Positions 23,135 to 35,719 of a stretch of 40,788 nt of DNA are shown here, piece by piece. Numbering within the stretch: position 1 is the first letter of the stretch; each line of letters opens with the position of its first letter. Both the position numbers and the translations under genes were made by a program. Origin of the DNA: Chloroflexota bacterium (GTDB taxonomy: Bacteria > Chloroflexota > Dormibacteria > CF-121); contig VBDY01000126.1 of the NCBI GenBank assembly GCA_005882775.1, forward strand, positions 1 through 40,788. The letters run 5' to 3'. The notes beneath the pieces are model-generated. The model saw nothing but the letters and a program-made list of their open reading frames with translations. It ran no database searches and was not told where the DNA came from.

Positions 23135-24111
23135 ACTACGTCGGGATCGATCTCGGCGGGACGCGGTTGCGGGTGGCGATTGCCGGCGCCGGTGGGCCCA
23201 TCCAGCACGTCGTCCGCCATCCGACGGAAGCCGATAGGGGTCCGGAGCACGTGATCAACCGGATCGTGAAGACGATCGAGGAAGCCTTGCGACACGAGCG
23301 CATCAAGCCGGCGGAGGTTGCTTCCATGGCCATCGGCATGCCCGGGCCGGCGAACGGTAAGACGGGCGTCGTGCTTTCCCCTCCCAACCTCCCGGGCTGG
23401 CGAGACGTGCCCATCGCATCGATCCTGACCGAACGGACGGCCATCCCAACCAATCTCGAGAACGACGCCAACCTGGCCGCCTTCGGCGAAGCCCGCGCCG
23501 GGGCCGGGAAGGGGGCGCGCAACCTGGCCTACGTGACGGTCTCCACCGGGATCGGCGCCGGCCTGGTGCTCGACGGCCGGCTCTACAGCGGGGCGAGCGG
23601 TGTCGCGGGTGAGGTGGGGCACATCGTCATCGAGCCAGGTGGGCCACTGTGCAACTGCGGCAATCGCGGCTGCCTGGAGGCGATTGCCAGCGGCACCGCA
23701 ATCGCCCGGGCTGCCAGAGAAGCGCTCGAGACTCGTGCGCGCACGCAGCTGCGGCGACACCGTGAGAGCGATGGGCCGACCGCGGCCGAGGTGGTACGGG
23801 CGGCCCGCGGCGGCGACGCGCTGTCCCGCCGCCTGCTCGACCGTGCCGGGACCGCCCTGGGGATTGGCATGGGGACATTGGTGAACCTGCTCAATCCCGA
23901 GCTGCTCATCCTCGGAGGGAGCGTAATGAAGGCGGGTGGGCTGATCAACCGGCCCATGCAGACATCCCTAAAGGTCTCGTCCTGGGAGTCGGCTCGACGG
24001 GGGCTTCGGATCGTGGCGCCCAGGCTGGGCCAGAATGCCGGGTTGGTGGGCGCGGTCGAGTGGGCCCGCCTTCAGGCGACCTCAGCGGCTCGGGTCCAGG
24101 CGACCCGGTGA
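23131..24111 (+). CDS. ROK family sugar kinase (glucokinase-like)
   Basis: A 326-residue ROK protein that would phosphorylate a hexose such as glucose at the 6-position with ATP. The phosphate loop is DLGGTRLR (7-14). The catalytic aspartate is D112 in LENDAN. The sugar and zinc motif GEVGHIVIEPGGPLCNCGNRGCLE supplies H164 and C174, C176 and C181. It has no N-terminal helix-turn-helix, so it is a kinase and not a ROK repressor. Start ATG overlaps the MFS stop by 4 nt (ATGA). The 3' end overlaps the next gene by 4 nt. The exact sugar is not determined. Confidence 0.92.
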   Translation: MNYVGIDLGGTRLRVAIAGAGGPIQHVVRHPTEADRGPEHVINRIVKTIEEALRHERIKPAEVASMAIGMPGPANGKTGVVLSPPNLPGWRDVPIASILTERTAIPTNLENDANLAAFGEARAGAGKGARNLAYVTVSTGIGAGLVLDGRLYSGASGVAGEVGHIVIEPGGPLCNCGNRGCLEAIASGTAIARAAREALETRARTQLRRHRESDGPTAAEVVRAARGGDALSRRLLDRAGTALGIGMGTLVNLLNPELLILGGSVMKAGGLINRPMQTSLKVSSWESARRGLRIVAPRLGQNAGLVGAVEWARLQATSAARVQATR

Positions 24112-25502
24112 TCGCCCGGATCGATCCACCGGCGCTCCCCGGCATGGAGCGGTTGTTCACCGTCATCCAGGAGGAGGCTGCCCGGCTGGGGTGTCGTGCG
24201 CTCGTGGTTGGCGGGTACGTGCGGGACCGCCTGCTCGGCGGGGCACGCGCGGCGGCCATCCGCGAGGTCGACTTCCTGGTCGAGAAGGGAAATGGCATCG
24301 AGCTGGCCACCGCAGTGGCCAGCCGCCTGAGCGACCATCCACCGGTGGTCTTCGAGCGCTTCGGCACGGCCCACGTGGATGCCGGTTTGTACGCCCTCGA
24401 GTTCGTAACGGCTCGCACCGAGCGCTACGACCCGCAGAGCCGCAAGCCGCAGGTGCGCCCGGGGACGCTCGAGGAGGATGTCATCCGCCGCGACTTCACT
24501 GTCAACACCCTCCTCATGGACTGGGATGGCTCGGTGCTCGATCTCACCGGGCGTGGACTCGACGACCTGCGCGCTCGGCGGATCGTCACACCACTCGATC
24601 CCCGGGCCACTTTCGACGAGGATCCGTTGCGGATGGTGCGCGCCGTGCGGTTTGCCACGACTCTCGAGTTCGAGCTCGATCCGGCGACAGCCGTGGCCAT
24701 CCGCGAAAACGCCGGGCGGCTGCAACCTCCGGTGGTTTCCATGGAGCGGATCCGCGACGAGCTGGCCAAGCTACTGCTCGCAAACGACGTGGAACGCGGC
24801 CTGAACCTGCTGGACGAAACCGGGCTGCTGGTTCGCATACTTCCGCAGCTCGAGGCGGGAAAAGGAATGGAGCAGGGCGGGTGGCACAGCCACGACGTCT
24901 TCGGCCACGGTCTGAAGGCCGCGGCACTGACGCCTGCGGACCTGGTCACCCGGCTGGCAGGCCTTCTCCACGACGTGGGGAAGCCGGCCACCAAGGAAGT
25001 GAAGGATGGCAAGGTGACCTTCATCAATCATCAGCTGGTAGGGGCCGAGATGGCGGAGCAGGCTCTGCGAAGTCTTCGTTTCTCGGGCGAGGTGATCGAT
25101 GCGGTGACCGATCTCATCCGGCTCCACATGCGCCCGATCCAGTACGACCCGAGCGCCTGGGAGGACAGGGCGGTCCGCCGGCTGGTACGCGACGCCGGTC
25201 CCCAGCTGGAGCGGCTGCTTGCGCTGGCGCGCGCCGACATGAGGGCCAGCCACTACCCGGGCGTCCAGAAGATCGACGATCTGGAAGCGCGGATCCGCCG
25301 GCTCGACACGGCCGCGATCAACGCGATTCGTTCGCCGCTCACCGGCGACGAACTCATGGCCCGCACCGGCAGGCCGCCCGGTCCATGGATCAAGCGGGTG
25401 AAGGCGGCCCTTGAAGACGCCATGGTGGATGGCCTGCTGGCTCCCGATCCCGAGGCGGCCTGGCGATTTGTGGAGGACCACCCGGAGCTGCTGCGCGAGT
25501 GA
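24108..25502 (+). CDS. tRNA nucleotidyltransferase/poly(A) polymerase family protein with HD domain
   Basis: A 464-residue class II nucleotidyltransferase joined to an HD phosphohydrolase-like domain, the layout of many bacterial CCA-adding enzymes. The head has GGYVRDRLLGG (35-45). The metal-binding carboxylates appear as E53-V54-D55 instead of the usual DxD. RRDFTVN (127-133) and EDPLRMVRAVRFA are conserved. The HD domain has LLHDVGK (H288, D289) and a further histidine in INHQLVG (H308). Function in 3'-CCA addition or repair is the family expectation; the first-carboxylate change means the activity should be tested. Start GTG overlaps the kinase stop by 4 nt; ATG at 24144 is an alternative. 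Confidence 0.87.
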   Translation: MIARIDPPALPGMERLFTVIQEEAARLGCRALVVGGYVRDRLLGGARAAAIREVDFLVEKGNGIELATAVASRLSDHPPVVFERFGTAHVDAGLYALEFVTARTERYDPQSRKPQVRPGTLEEDVIRRDFTVNTLLMDWDGSVLDLTGRGLDDLRARRIVTPLDPRATFDEDPLRMVRAVRFATTLEFELDPATAVAIRENAGRLQPPVVSMERIRDELAKLLLANDVERGLNLLDETGLLVRILPQLEAGKGMEQGGWHSHDVFGHGLKAAALTPADLVTRLAGLLHDVGKPATKEVKDGKVTFINHQLVGAEMAEQALRSLRFSGEVIDAVTDLIRLHMRPIQYDPSAWEDRAVRRLVRDAGPQLERLLALARADMRASHYPGVQKIDDLEARIRRLDTAAINAIRSPLTGDELMARTGRPPGPWIKRVKAALEDAMVDGLLAPDPEAAWRFVEDHPELLRE

Positions 25503-26599
25503 CCGCGGTCCGGCGCTGGCCGTGGCCGTTCCTGCTGCTCCTTGTCGGGGCGCTGCTGGCCAGCAGCAACCGGTTTCCCCAATTCACCGTCAGCCCGAGC
25601 CTGATTCTGCTCGGATTTCTACCGGCCCTCCTCTTCGATGCCGGGTTCTCATTGCGGGCGGCGGCGATCCGGCGCGAGCTGCGCTGGATTCTCCTGCTGG
25701 GCGTCGCCGGGGCCTTGCTTGGCGCAGCCATCAGCTATGGCATCCTCCGCTGGCTCGGATTCTCCGCGAGCGAGGCGCTGCTGCTGTCCGCGGTCCTTGC
25801 CGCCACCGACCCGGTGTCGATCTTCGCGGCCATGCGCCGGCTTCGAGTCCCGGAACGCATGCGCGTCACCCTGGAGGGGGAGAGCCTGGCAAACGACGGC
25901 GTCGCGGCCGTCCTGTTTGCGGTTGCCCTGACCGCCATCGGCGGGCGCGGCTCGAGTCCGTCCGGCGCGGTCTGGCAGTTTCTGCTCCTGACCGTGGGCG
26001 GCCTGCTTGCCGGCGGCCTGGTTGGCCTGGTCCTCGCCCGGCTGTTACCGGACCGGGTCCCCGTCCTGGCTCCGGCTACGGTGGTGGCCGCGTATGGGAC
26101 CTACCTGCTGGCCGACCGTCTCGGAGTGAGCGGGTTGCTGGCCGTGGTCATGCTCGCGGTCGTCCTGGGCAACCGACCTCATTCCGCCTCACATCACCTG
26201 ACGCACCGCTTCTGGCGCGTCGTCGGCTTTTCCGTCTCGAGCCTCGTCTTTACCCTTGTCGGTCTCCAGGTGCACCTGGACCGGCTGACCGCTTCGGCGG
26301 TCGACGTCCTCGGTGTCGTGCTCACCTTCCTGGTCGCGCGGATCGCGATGGTCGCCATCATCACCTTCCGCAACTGGCCGCTCCGGATGCAGGCGGCCCT
26401 GGTGTGGGCCGGCCTCCGTGGGGCGCTATCGCTGGCGCTGGCCCTGAGCATCCCGGCCGGCATGGCTGATCGCGAGCGCATCCTTGTACTGGTCTCCGGG
26501 TTCGTGTTCGCGTCACTCGCCATCCAGGGCCTGCTGATAGGTCCGGTATTTCGTGGGCTTCACGTCGGCGAGGGCCCGGAAAATCCGGCGTCTTCTTAG
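25499..26599 (+). CDS. CPA1-type cation/proton antiporter
   Basis: A 366-residue membrane protein with about 11 hydrophobic segments. The ion-binding helix carries AATDPVSIFAA (the T-D-P motif), followed by the EGESLANDGVAAVLF helix, and LRGALSLALALSIP appears in a later helix; these are landmarks of the NhaP/CPA1 exchanger family. It would swap Na+ or K+ for H+ across the inner membrane. It is shorter than the 400-residue norm because it lacks a cytosolic C-terminal tail. Start GTG overlaps the preceding stop by 4 nt. It is the last gene of the overlapping string. Confidence 0.88.
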   Translation: MTAVRRWPWPFLLLLVGALLASSNRFPQFTVSPSLILLGFLPALLFDAGFSLRAAAIRRELRWILLLGVAGALLGAAISYGILRWLGFSASEALLLSAVLAATDPVSIFAAMRRLRVPERMRVTLEGESLANDGVAAVLFAVALTAIGGRGSSPSGAVWQFLLLTVGGLLAGGLVGLVLARLLPDRVPVLAPATVVAAYGTYLLADRLGVSGLLAVVMLAVVLGNRPHSASHHLTHRFWRVVGFSVSSLVFTLVGLQVHLDRLTASAVDVLGVVLTFLVARIAMVAIITFRNWPLRMQAALVWAGLRGALSLALALSIPAGMADRERILVLVSGFVFASLAIQGLLIGPVFRGLHVGEGPENPASS

Positions 26600-26612
26600 C
26601 GTCGGGCTCTGC

Positions 26613-26618
26613 TAAAAT
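26613..26618 (+). promoter_or_regulatory. Candidate -10 (TAAAAT) for the DUF1232-rplI-dnaB-purA string
   Basis: TAAAAT lies in the 71-bp gap before the ATG at 26671. The adjoining CTGCCA (26619-26624) and TGGCAG (26641-26646) are an inverted repeat that overlaps the expected transcript start, so it might be an operator. The -35 is weak. Confidence 0.35.
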
Positions 26619-26670
26619 CTGCCAGGCCCACGCGGCGGGATGGCAGTGGGGTCGCTCGCGGGGAAACAAG

Positions 26671-27051
26671 ATGCTCCTGAGACTTCGGCTGCTCCGACGG
26701 ATCGCTCGGGAAATTCCCCGTTACGGAAAGCTCACCTATTGCCTCTACCGGGACCCTCGGGTTCCCCAGAAGAACAAGGTTGCCCTGACCGCGGCCCTGA
26801 TCGCGATCTACAACCCGGTGGTCGACTTCCCACTGTGGTTTCCGGTGCTGGGCGAGATGGATGCGCTGGCATTGACTGTTCTGGCGGTCAAGATGTTCGT
26901 CGACCGAGCCCCCAAACAGGTGGTCGACGAGCACCAGCAGCGGATCGCCCTCGGGACCAGCACTTTCGACCAGGACATCCGGCATGGCAGGGAATCGGTG
27001 CGGGAGCGGGCCCGCACCTGGTGGCAGACTCGGCGCCGGCTTTCGGTATGA
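26671..27051 (+). CDS. DUF1232 (YkvA-like) protein
   Basis: A 126-residue protein of the DUF1232 family: YRDPRVP is followed by two hydrophobic helices with the characteristic NPVVDFPLWFPVLGEMDALAL segment, in which an aspartate lies between helices, and then a charged C-terminus. Members are small membrane-associated proteins of unknown role. It begins 71 nt after the antiporter gene, with its own promoter-like hexamer, and ends 4 nt before rplI. Confidence 0.83.
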   Translation: MLLRLRLLRRIAREIPRYGKLTYCLYRDPRVPQKNKVALTAALIAIYNPVVDFPLWFPVLGEMDALALTVLAVKMFVDRAPKQVVDEHQQRIALGTSTFDQDIRHGRESVRERARTWWQTRRRLSV

Positions 27052-27055
27052 GGCT

Positions 27056-27498
27056 GTGAAAATCGTTCTGCTGGAGGACGTCAAGGGCACCGGTAAGGCC
27101 GGTGAGAGCAAGGACGTGGCCGACGGCTACGCGCGAAACTATCTGCTGCCCAAGAAGCTGGCCGTGGCAGCCAGCCGGGGAGCCGTGCAAAGGGTCGAGC
27201 GTGAAAAAGCCACCACGGTCCAGCGTGAACAGAAGGAGCTGAAGGACGCGAGGGACCTGGCCTTAAGGCTGGAGGCAGCCCAGGTCTTGATCAAGATCCG
27301 GGTTGGAAAAGATGGCAAGCTCTTCGGCTCCGTCACGAACGCCGAGGTCGCCTCGGCACTGAAGCAGCAGCACGGGATCACGCTTGACCGTCGCAAGATC
27401 GAGTTCCCCGAGCCCATCCGGGCCATGGGTCCGGCCGCCAGCCAGGTCAGGCTGCACAAGGAGGTCACCGCCCGCATCCCGCTGATGGTCACCAGCGC

Positions 27499-27502
<4 letters not shown>
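27056..27502 (+). CDS. rplI: Large subunit ribosomal protein L9
   Basis: A 148-residue bL9. The N-terminal RNA-binding domain begins VKIVLLEDVKGTGKAGESKDVADGYARNYLLPKK-type sequence (diagnostic), followed by the long connecting helix rich in Lys, Glu and Gln and a C-terminal domain with GKLFGSVT and the HKEVTARIPLMV end. The start is GTG at 27056; the frame continues upstream to 26984, but those residues are not part of L9. Its stop overlaps the TTG of dnaB. The usual rpsF, ssb and rpsR neighbours are absent. Confidence 0.95.
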
Positions 27503-31505
<4,003 letters not shown>

Positions 31506-31584
31506 TGTAGTTGAGATCAAACCGGACTACCGCGCAAGCAGCACCATGAGTCCAAATCTGCGCGAGCTTCCGGGGAATGTCTGC

Positions 31585-31590
31585 TATCCT
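31585..31590 (+). promoter_or_regulatory. Candidate -10 (TATCCT) for the BNR-repeat gene
   Basis: TATCCT lies 15 nt before the GTG at 31606. It would exclude the upstream in-frame ATG at 31546 from the transcript. Confidence 0.3.
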
Positions 31591-31605
31591 GTCGCTGGCA
31601 ACCAC

Positions 31606-32880
31606 GTGAGACCGTTGCGATTCACCATTCTCGTCACGCCAATCATCGTGGCAGCCGGGTTGCTGGGTGCGGCGTCGGCCGACGCCGCGGATACTCGCTG
31701 GAGCATCACCGGCCCGCAACATCCGGGCGAGCCCGACAGGCCGGTCTGGTCCATGGCCGCATTTCCGGCGCACCCCAACGTCTTGATCGAGGCGACCCAG
31801 GAGCGAGGGGTGATGCGCAGTACGGACGGCGGATCATCCTGGACGACGGTTGCCGACGCCGGCGGCTCCGCCTGGGTGGTGCACGTGGACGCCGACCATC
31901 CGGGGGTCGTCTACGCCGGTACCCAGGCGGATGGCATTTTCAAGAGCCTCGATGAGGGTAAAACCTGGACCGCGCAGAACCAGGGACTCGATACCCTTGA
32001 CGTGCGCGCCATCGATACCTCCGGCTCCACCATCCTGCTCGGGACGTCGGCCGGTCTTTACTACTCGAATGATGCGGCGCACAGCTGGAAATCTCTGGGC
32101 GCGAGCGACCTGGACATCGCGGCGGTGGCGTTGCTGCCCAAAGCCAACGGCTTGACCATGTTCGCCGGGGCCGACAACGGCACGGCGCCCAGCTACCTGC
32201 TGCGCTCCGAAGACCTGACCGGCGCCTGGACTCCCGTGAGCGGAGGCTTTCCCGGAGGTGTCACCGTGGCCGCAATCGCAACCGGCCTGGCGCCCGCGGG
32301 TGGGCAGGCGCCGGTGCTGGCCGGAACGGCACAGGGCGCCTACCGAAGTGACGACCGTGGGGCGACCTGGATTCTCGTCAACGGCCTTCCCGCCACCGAC
32401 TACAACGTAGTGGAGTTCAACCCGGCCAACAGCGACCAGATCTACGTTGCCAGCGACGGCGATGCCGGCTCCGGGGGCGTCTTCCGCTCGCTGGACCGGG
32501 GAGCCACCTGGAGCCCGCTTGGCGCGGGCCTGCCGGACCACCCCCGGGTGACGGCCCTGGCCCTGCAACCGCTGAGCCCGGTTCAGGTGATGGCGGCGAA
32601 CTGGAATCCGACCAGCGCAACCGCTGGCGTCTACCGGATCACCGACCCGGGAGCCGCCGTGACCGGCGCCACCGCCGCGCCGAGCGCCTCCGCCACGGTC
32701 AGAGCCAGCCCGACGCCCCGACCGTCCACTGTCAGCGAACCCGGCGGCCGGCGGTCGACTGCCGGCCAGGACTGGGAGAAGCTCGGAATTGCGGTTATTG
32801 TCCTCTTGCTGATCGCCGGCGTTGTCTCTCTGCGCCGCTGGCGAATTCGCCGGGAGGACCAGCGGACCTACCTCCGTTAG
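31606..32880 (+). CDS. Exported BNR/beta-propeller repeat protein with C-terminal membrane anchor
   Basis: A 424-residue surface protein. A signal peptide of about 28 residues (basic RPLRF, then a hydrophobic core ending ASADA-A) is followed by a beta-propeller. Asp-box/BNR repeats are seen as STDGGSSWT, SLDEGKTWT, SNDAAHSWK, SDDRGATWI and SLDRGATWS, about 40-60 residues apart. A Pro/Ser/Thr-rich wall-spanning linker and one transmembrane helix (IAVIVLLLIAGVVSL) close the protein with a basic tail. The nearest known architecture is the YCF48/sialidase-like propeller; no sialidase catalytic residues are recognised, so a binding role is likelier. GTG at 31606 is preferred over ATG at 31546, because it puts the signal peptide at the start. 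Confidence 0.82.
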   Translation: MRPLRFTILVTPIIVAAGLLGAASADAADTRWSITGPQHPGEPDRPVWSMAAFPAHPNVLIEATQERGVMRSTDGGSSWTTVADAGGSAWVVHVDADHPGVVYAGTQADGIFKSLDEGKTWTAQNQGLDTLDVRAIDTSGSTILLGTSAGLYYSNDAAHSWKSLGASDLDIAAVALLPKANGLTMFAGADNGTAPSYLLRSEDLTGAWTPVSGGFPGGVTVAAIATGLAPAGGQAPVLAGTAQGAYRSDDRGATWILVNGLPATDYNVVEFNPANSDQIYVASDGDAGSGGVFRSLDRGATWSPLGAGLPDHPRVTALALQPLSPVQVMAANWNPTSATAGVYRITDPGAAVTGATAAPSASATVRASPTPRPSTVSEPGGRRSTAGQDWEKLGIAVIVLLLIAGVVSLRRWRIRREDQRTYLR

Positions 32881-33092
32881 CCGGGCAAACAGCACCGTCA
32901 CGCACCCGCGCCCCTGCTTAACAACCATTTCACGCTTTACGGCTGACGGTTAACGGCACCTCCCGTTACCCTCTTCCGGATGGCTCTCTGGACGAGGCAT
33001 GAGGAGGTCGATGATCCCTGCTCACGACACGACCCCGTCGGATCCTGAGCCTGGAATCGGCGGAGGCCAACCTCCAGGCACAGGGCATCGAT
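32881..33092. other. Intergenic region before the RidA gene, with a hairpin and an unresolved start
   Basis: A bulged hairpin, GGTTAACGG (32948-32956) with CCGTTACC (32963-32970), lies 68 nt after the BNR gene; there is no T-run, so it is not a clear terminator. GAGGAGGT at 33001-33008 is a strong ribosome-site sequence, but the ATG after it (33011) is in a different frame from RidA. The RidA frame itself is open from 33015 with RidA-like residues before its first ordinary start codon. Confidence 0.5.
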
Positions 33093-33536
33093 TTGCCCGA
33101 GCCCCCCAGGGCCCTCGCGTCATACGTCCCGCTGAAGCAGGTCGGGGAGTTGCTTTACACCTCGGGTGTGGTCCCCGTCTGGAACGGCGAGATCAAGTTT
33201 CGCGGTACCGTCGGCGCTGACCTCAGCCTGAAAGACGGCGCTGAGGCCGCCGAGATCTGCGCTCTCAACATCCTGAGCCTGATCCGGCAGCACGCCGGCT
33301 CCCTCGACCAGGTTGAGCAATTCGTGCAGCTGAGCGGGTTCGTCCGGTCCGCGCCGGGGTTCGAGGATCAGCCGAAGGTTCTGAACGGCGCCTCGGACCT
33401 GGTGTTCAGGATCTTCGGAGAGCGCGGCCGCCACACCCGCCAGGTGCTCGGAACAAGTGAGCTTCCGATGGGTGTCCCCGTGGAGATCTCGGCGATTATC
33501 CGGCTCAAGCGCGAGGCAGTGGCAGCCAGGCCGTAA
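33093..33536 (+). CDS. RidA (YjgF/YER057c/UK114) family protein
   Basis: A RidA-superfamily protein of about 147 residues; founding members hydrolyse reactive enamine/imine intermediates of amino-acid metabolism. The sequence LYTSGVVPVWNGEIKFRGTVG, the helix AAEICALNILSLI and the end TSELPMGVPVEISAIIRL fit the YjgF_endoribonc group with one domain. The catalytic arginine of the classic group (R-x-C/A-x-E at the end) is not obvious, so it may be one of the Rid2-7 subfamilies. The start is problematic: TTG at 33093 is the first common start, but conserved-looking residues (SAEANLQAQGIDL) precede it in frame. The 3' end overlaps the kinase gene tail-to-tail by 32 nt. Confidence 0.82.
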   Translation: MPEPPRALASYVPLKQVGELLYTSGVVPVWNGEIKFRGTVGADLSLKDGAEAAEICALNILSLIRQHAGSLDQVEQFVQLSGFVRSAPGFEDQPKVLNGASDLVFRIFGERGRHTRQVLGTSELPMGVPVEISAIIRLKREAVAARP

Positions 33537-34968
33537 AGGTCGCGCCTTTCCCCGGTTCGCTTTCGGCATCGATTGTCCCCTGGTGTGCTTCCACGATCGA
33601 CCTGGCGATCGCCAGTCCCAGCCCGGAGCCACCTGCCGAGCGGTCGCGCGCCTTCTCGCCGCGATAGAAGCGTTCGAATACGTGCGGCAGGTCCGATCTG
33701 GGAATGCCCGGACCCGTGTCCACCAGCCGGATGGCGGCGCGTCCGTCCTCTCTAAAGAGGCTCCACCGCAGCTCCGAGCCAGGGGCGTACTTCAGGGCGT
33801 TCTGGGCCAGGTTGGACACCACCTGCTTGAGAGCCTCGGGGTCGGCCTCGACCACGATCCCGGGCTCGATTGTCCGCGTCTCCGAGGCGCCCTGTTCTCG
33901 CAGGTGCAGCTCGTCGAGAGTCTCGTTGAGCCAGGCGTCGAGAGGCAGCGGCCGGCGGCTGGGTGCCTTTCCGGACTCGAAGCGAGTCAGGGTGAGCAGG
34001 TCGTTGACCAGCCGTGTCATGCGGGCGCTCTCGACCTGCATCGAGGCGAGCGAGCTTTGCAGGGTAACCGGGTCGACTTCCTGGCGTCGTCCCAGGACGT
34101 CGATATAGCCGGCGATCGATGTCAGCGGAGTGCGGAGCTCGTGGGAGGCATCCGCTACAAACTGGCGCATCCTGTCCTCCGACGCCCGGCGGACCTCGAA
34201 AGCGGCGTCCACCCCGGCGGCCATCTTGTTGAATGCCGTACCTAGCTCACCGATCTCGTCAGCGGTGTCGGCCACGCTCACTCGCTGGCTGTAGTCGCCG
34301 GCGGCAATGGCGCGGGCCGTCCTGGACATCTGGTCGAGCGGCCGGAGCGCCCGGCCGACTATCAGCGGGCTCAGCAGCAAAGCCAGGAGCAGGACCACCA
34401 GGGATAGGCCGATCGCGAGCTGTCGATCGACCCGGAGCGTCTGGTCGATCTCGTCGGTCGGGATGCTGAGCTGAGCCAGCCCGATTGCCCTGGCGCCTAT
34501 CCTGACCGGGTTGAGGACGACCAGGTGGGTGCTGGGCGGGTTCCCGGCCTGGGCCAGGTAGTAGGGCTGAGGTTTCTGATGAATGGCGTTGAGGTAGTCC
34601 GCGAGCGGCAGGTAGGGAATGTCTTCCCGGGCACCCAGGGTTGCCGGGGCGAGCACCAGGGGCACACCGTTCAGGTCGAAGATCGCCGCTGAGATCCGTC
34701 GTGATTTGAGTTCCTGGGCGAGCTGTTGCAGCTCGGCCCGCGGCGAGGCGGCCCGGCTGGCGACCTCGCGCCGGAAGGCGGTCAGCACGGCCTGGTATTC
34801 GTTGATCGTGACGTCCGCGCTGCTGCGATAGAGCACTTCCCTGGCGGCAAAGTACTGGCCCACCCCCAGCACCAGGAGCAACATGCTGAGTAGGCCGAGG
34901 TAGAGGAACGTCAGGCGCCAACGCAACGACCGGAATCGCCGGGTGAGGGTGAATCCGGGCATGCGCAT
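33505..34968 (-). CDS. Two-component sensor histidine kinase
   Basis: A 487-residue membrane histidine kinase. Two transmembrane helices (about 18-40 and 183-205) enclose an extracytoplasmic sensor domain of about 140 residues with no recognised fold. HAMP follows (about 206-258), then HisKA with the phospho-acceptor H276 in SHELRTPLTS, then HATPase_c with the N-box NLAQNALKYAPG, G1 DTGPGIP and G2 SGLGLAIA. It phosphorylates the response regulator encoded 2 nt upstream in the same operon. The long open frame extends further 5', but ATG at 34968 places a short basic end before helix 1 and sits just after the regulator stop. Confidence 0.94.
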   Translation of the reverse strand: MRMPGFTLTRRFRSLRWRLTFLYLGLLSMLLLVLGVGQYFAAREVLYRSSADVTINEYQAVLTAFRREVASRAASPRAELQQLAQELKSRRISAAIFDLNGVPLVLAPATLGAREDIPYLPLADYLNAIHQKPQPYYLAQAGNPPSTHLVVLNPVRIGARAIGLAQLSIPTDEIDQTLRVDRQLAIGLSLVVLLLALLLSPLIVGRALRPLDQMSRTARAIAAGDYSQRVSVADTADEIGELGTAFNKMAAGVDAAFEVRRASEDRMRQFVADASHELRTPLTSIAGYIDVLGRRQEVDPVTLQSSLASMQVESARMTRLVNDLLTLTRFESGKAPSRRPLPLDAWLNETLDELHLREQGASETRTIEPGIVVEADPEALKQVVSNLAQNALKYAPGSELRWSLFREDGRAAIRLVDTGPGIPRSDLPHVFERFYRGEKARDRSAGGSGLGLAIARSIVEAHQGTIDAESEPGKGATFTAWLPLPRA

Positions 34969-34970
34969 GG

Positions 34971-35675
34971 CTAGGGCTTGATCCGGTAGCCGACTCCTCG
35001 AACCGTCTGGATCAGCTTGTGCTCCTCGTCGCCAAGCTTCTGGCGCAGGTAGCGGATGTACACCTCGACATTGTTGGCGTCGCCAAAGAAGTTGTATCCC
35101 CAGACCTGGTCGAGGATCCGCTCCCGGGGCAGGACCTGGTTCGGGTGCATCATCAGCAGCCGGAGCAGGTCGAATTCGCGTGCGGACAGCTCGATCAGCC
35201 GCCCCTCTCGCCATACCTCCCGGGTTGACTCGTCCAGGGTCAGGTCCTGTACCTGGAGCTGCGGCCCGGCGCTGGGGTTGCGCCGGCGCATCACCGCCCG
35301 GATTCTTGCCAGGAGCTCACCGAAGTCGAAAGGCTTCACCAGGTAGTCGTCCGCTCCCACCTCGAGCCCGCGGATCCGGTCCTGGACCTCGTCTTTCGCC
35401 GACAGGATGATGATGCCCGTGTCCTTGTTGCCACGTACCGCCTCGGCCACCGCCAGTCCGTCCAGCTTGGGCATCATCACGTCGAGCACCACCACGTGCG
35501 GCTTGAACTCGCTGATCAGGCGGAGGGCTGCCTGGCCGTCCGGCGCGGTTTGCACCACAAAGCCCTCGTACTGCAGGCCCAGTCGAATGAAGTCCACGAT
35601 GCTCCGCTCGTCGTCCACGACGAGGACTCGCGGCGCTCGTGCAGGCGCTTTCCCGGGGATGCTGGTCTCTGGCAT
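34971..35675 (-). CDS. OmpR/PhoB-family response regulator
   Basis: A 234-residue transcription factor. The receiver domain (16-130) has acidic residues D21 and D22, the phosphorylated D65 in VVLDVMMP, and the conserved K in the LVKPFDFGELLARI stretch. The winged-helix DNA-binding domain (about 140-232) ends with the typical NVEVYIRYLRQKLG and TVRGVGYRIKP. Targets probably include its own promoter and the ABC exporter, since similar 11-bp direct repeats precede both. A 12-residue N-terminal extension rich in Pro/Ala precedes the receiver. The start is ATG at 35675, with an AGGAGA-like site and TATATT 8 nt upstream. Confidence 0.95.
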   Translation of the reverse strand: MPETSIPGKAPARAPRVLVVDDERSIVDFIRLGLQYEGFVVQTAPDGQAALRLISEFKPHVVVLDVMMPKLDGLAVAEAVRGNKDTGIIILSAKDEVQDRIRGLEVGADDYLVKPFDFGELLARIRAVMRRRNPSAGPQLQVQDLTLDESTREVWREGRLIELSAREFDLLRLLMMHPNQVLPRERILDQVWGYNFFGDANNVEVYIRYLRQKLGDEEHKLIQTVRGVGYRIKP

Positions 35676-35683
35676 TCTCCTGC

Positions 35684-35689
35684 AATATA
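35684..35689 (-). promoter_or_regulatory. Candidate -10 (TATATT) for the two-component operon
   Basis: TATATT on the minus strand is 8 nt before the ATG at 35675. The matching -35 is poor, and the 11-bp repeats lie directly upstream, as expected for an activator-dependent, self-regulated promoter. Confidence 0.45.
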
Positions 35690-35719
35690 ACGACGCCTTC
35701 GCTCGATTCCCACCGTTCC

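Noticed and set aside
24035-25414. A 459-codon frame in another phase over the nucleotidyltransferase
   Set aside because: Its product is Arg/Gly/Pro-rich without hydrophobic core or motifs, while the overlapping frame encodes the full enzyme.
34969-35214. Upstream extension of the histidine kinase gene
   Set aside because: It runs across the response-regulator gene in another frame; ATG 34968 gives a normal kinase N-terminus.
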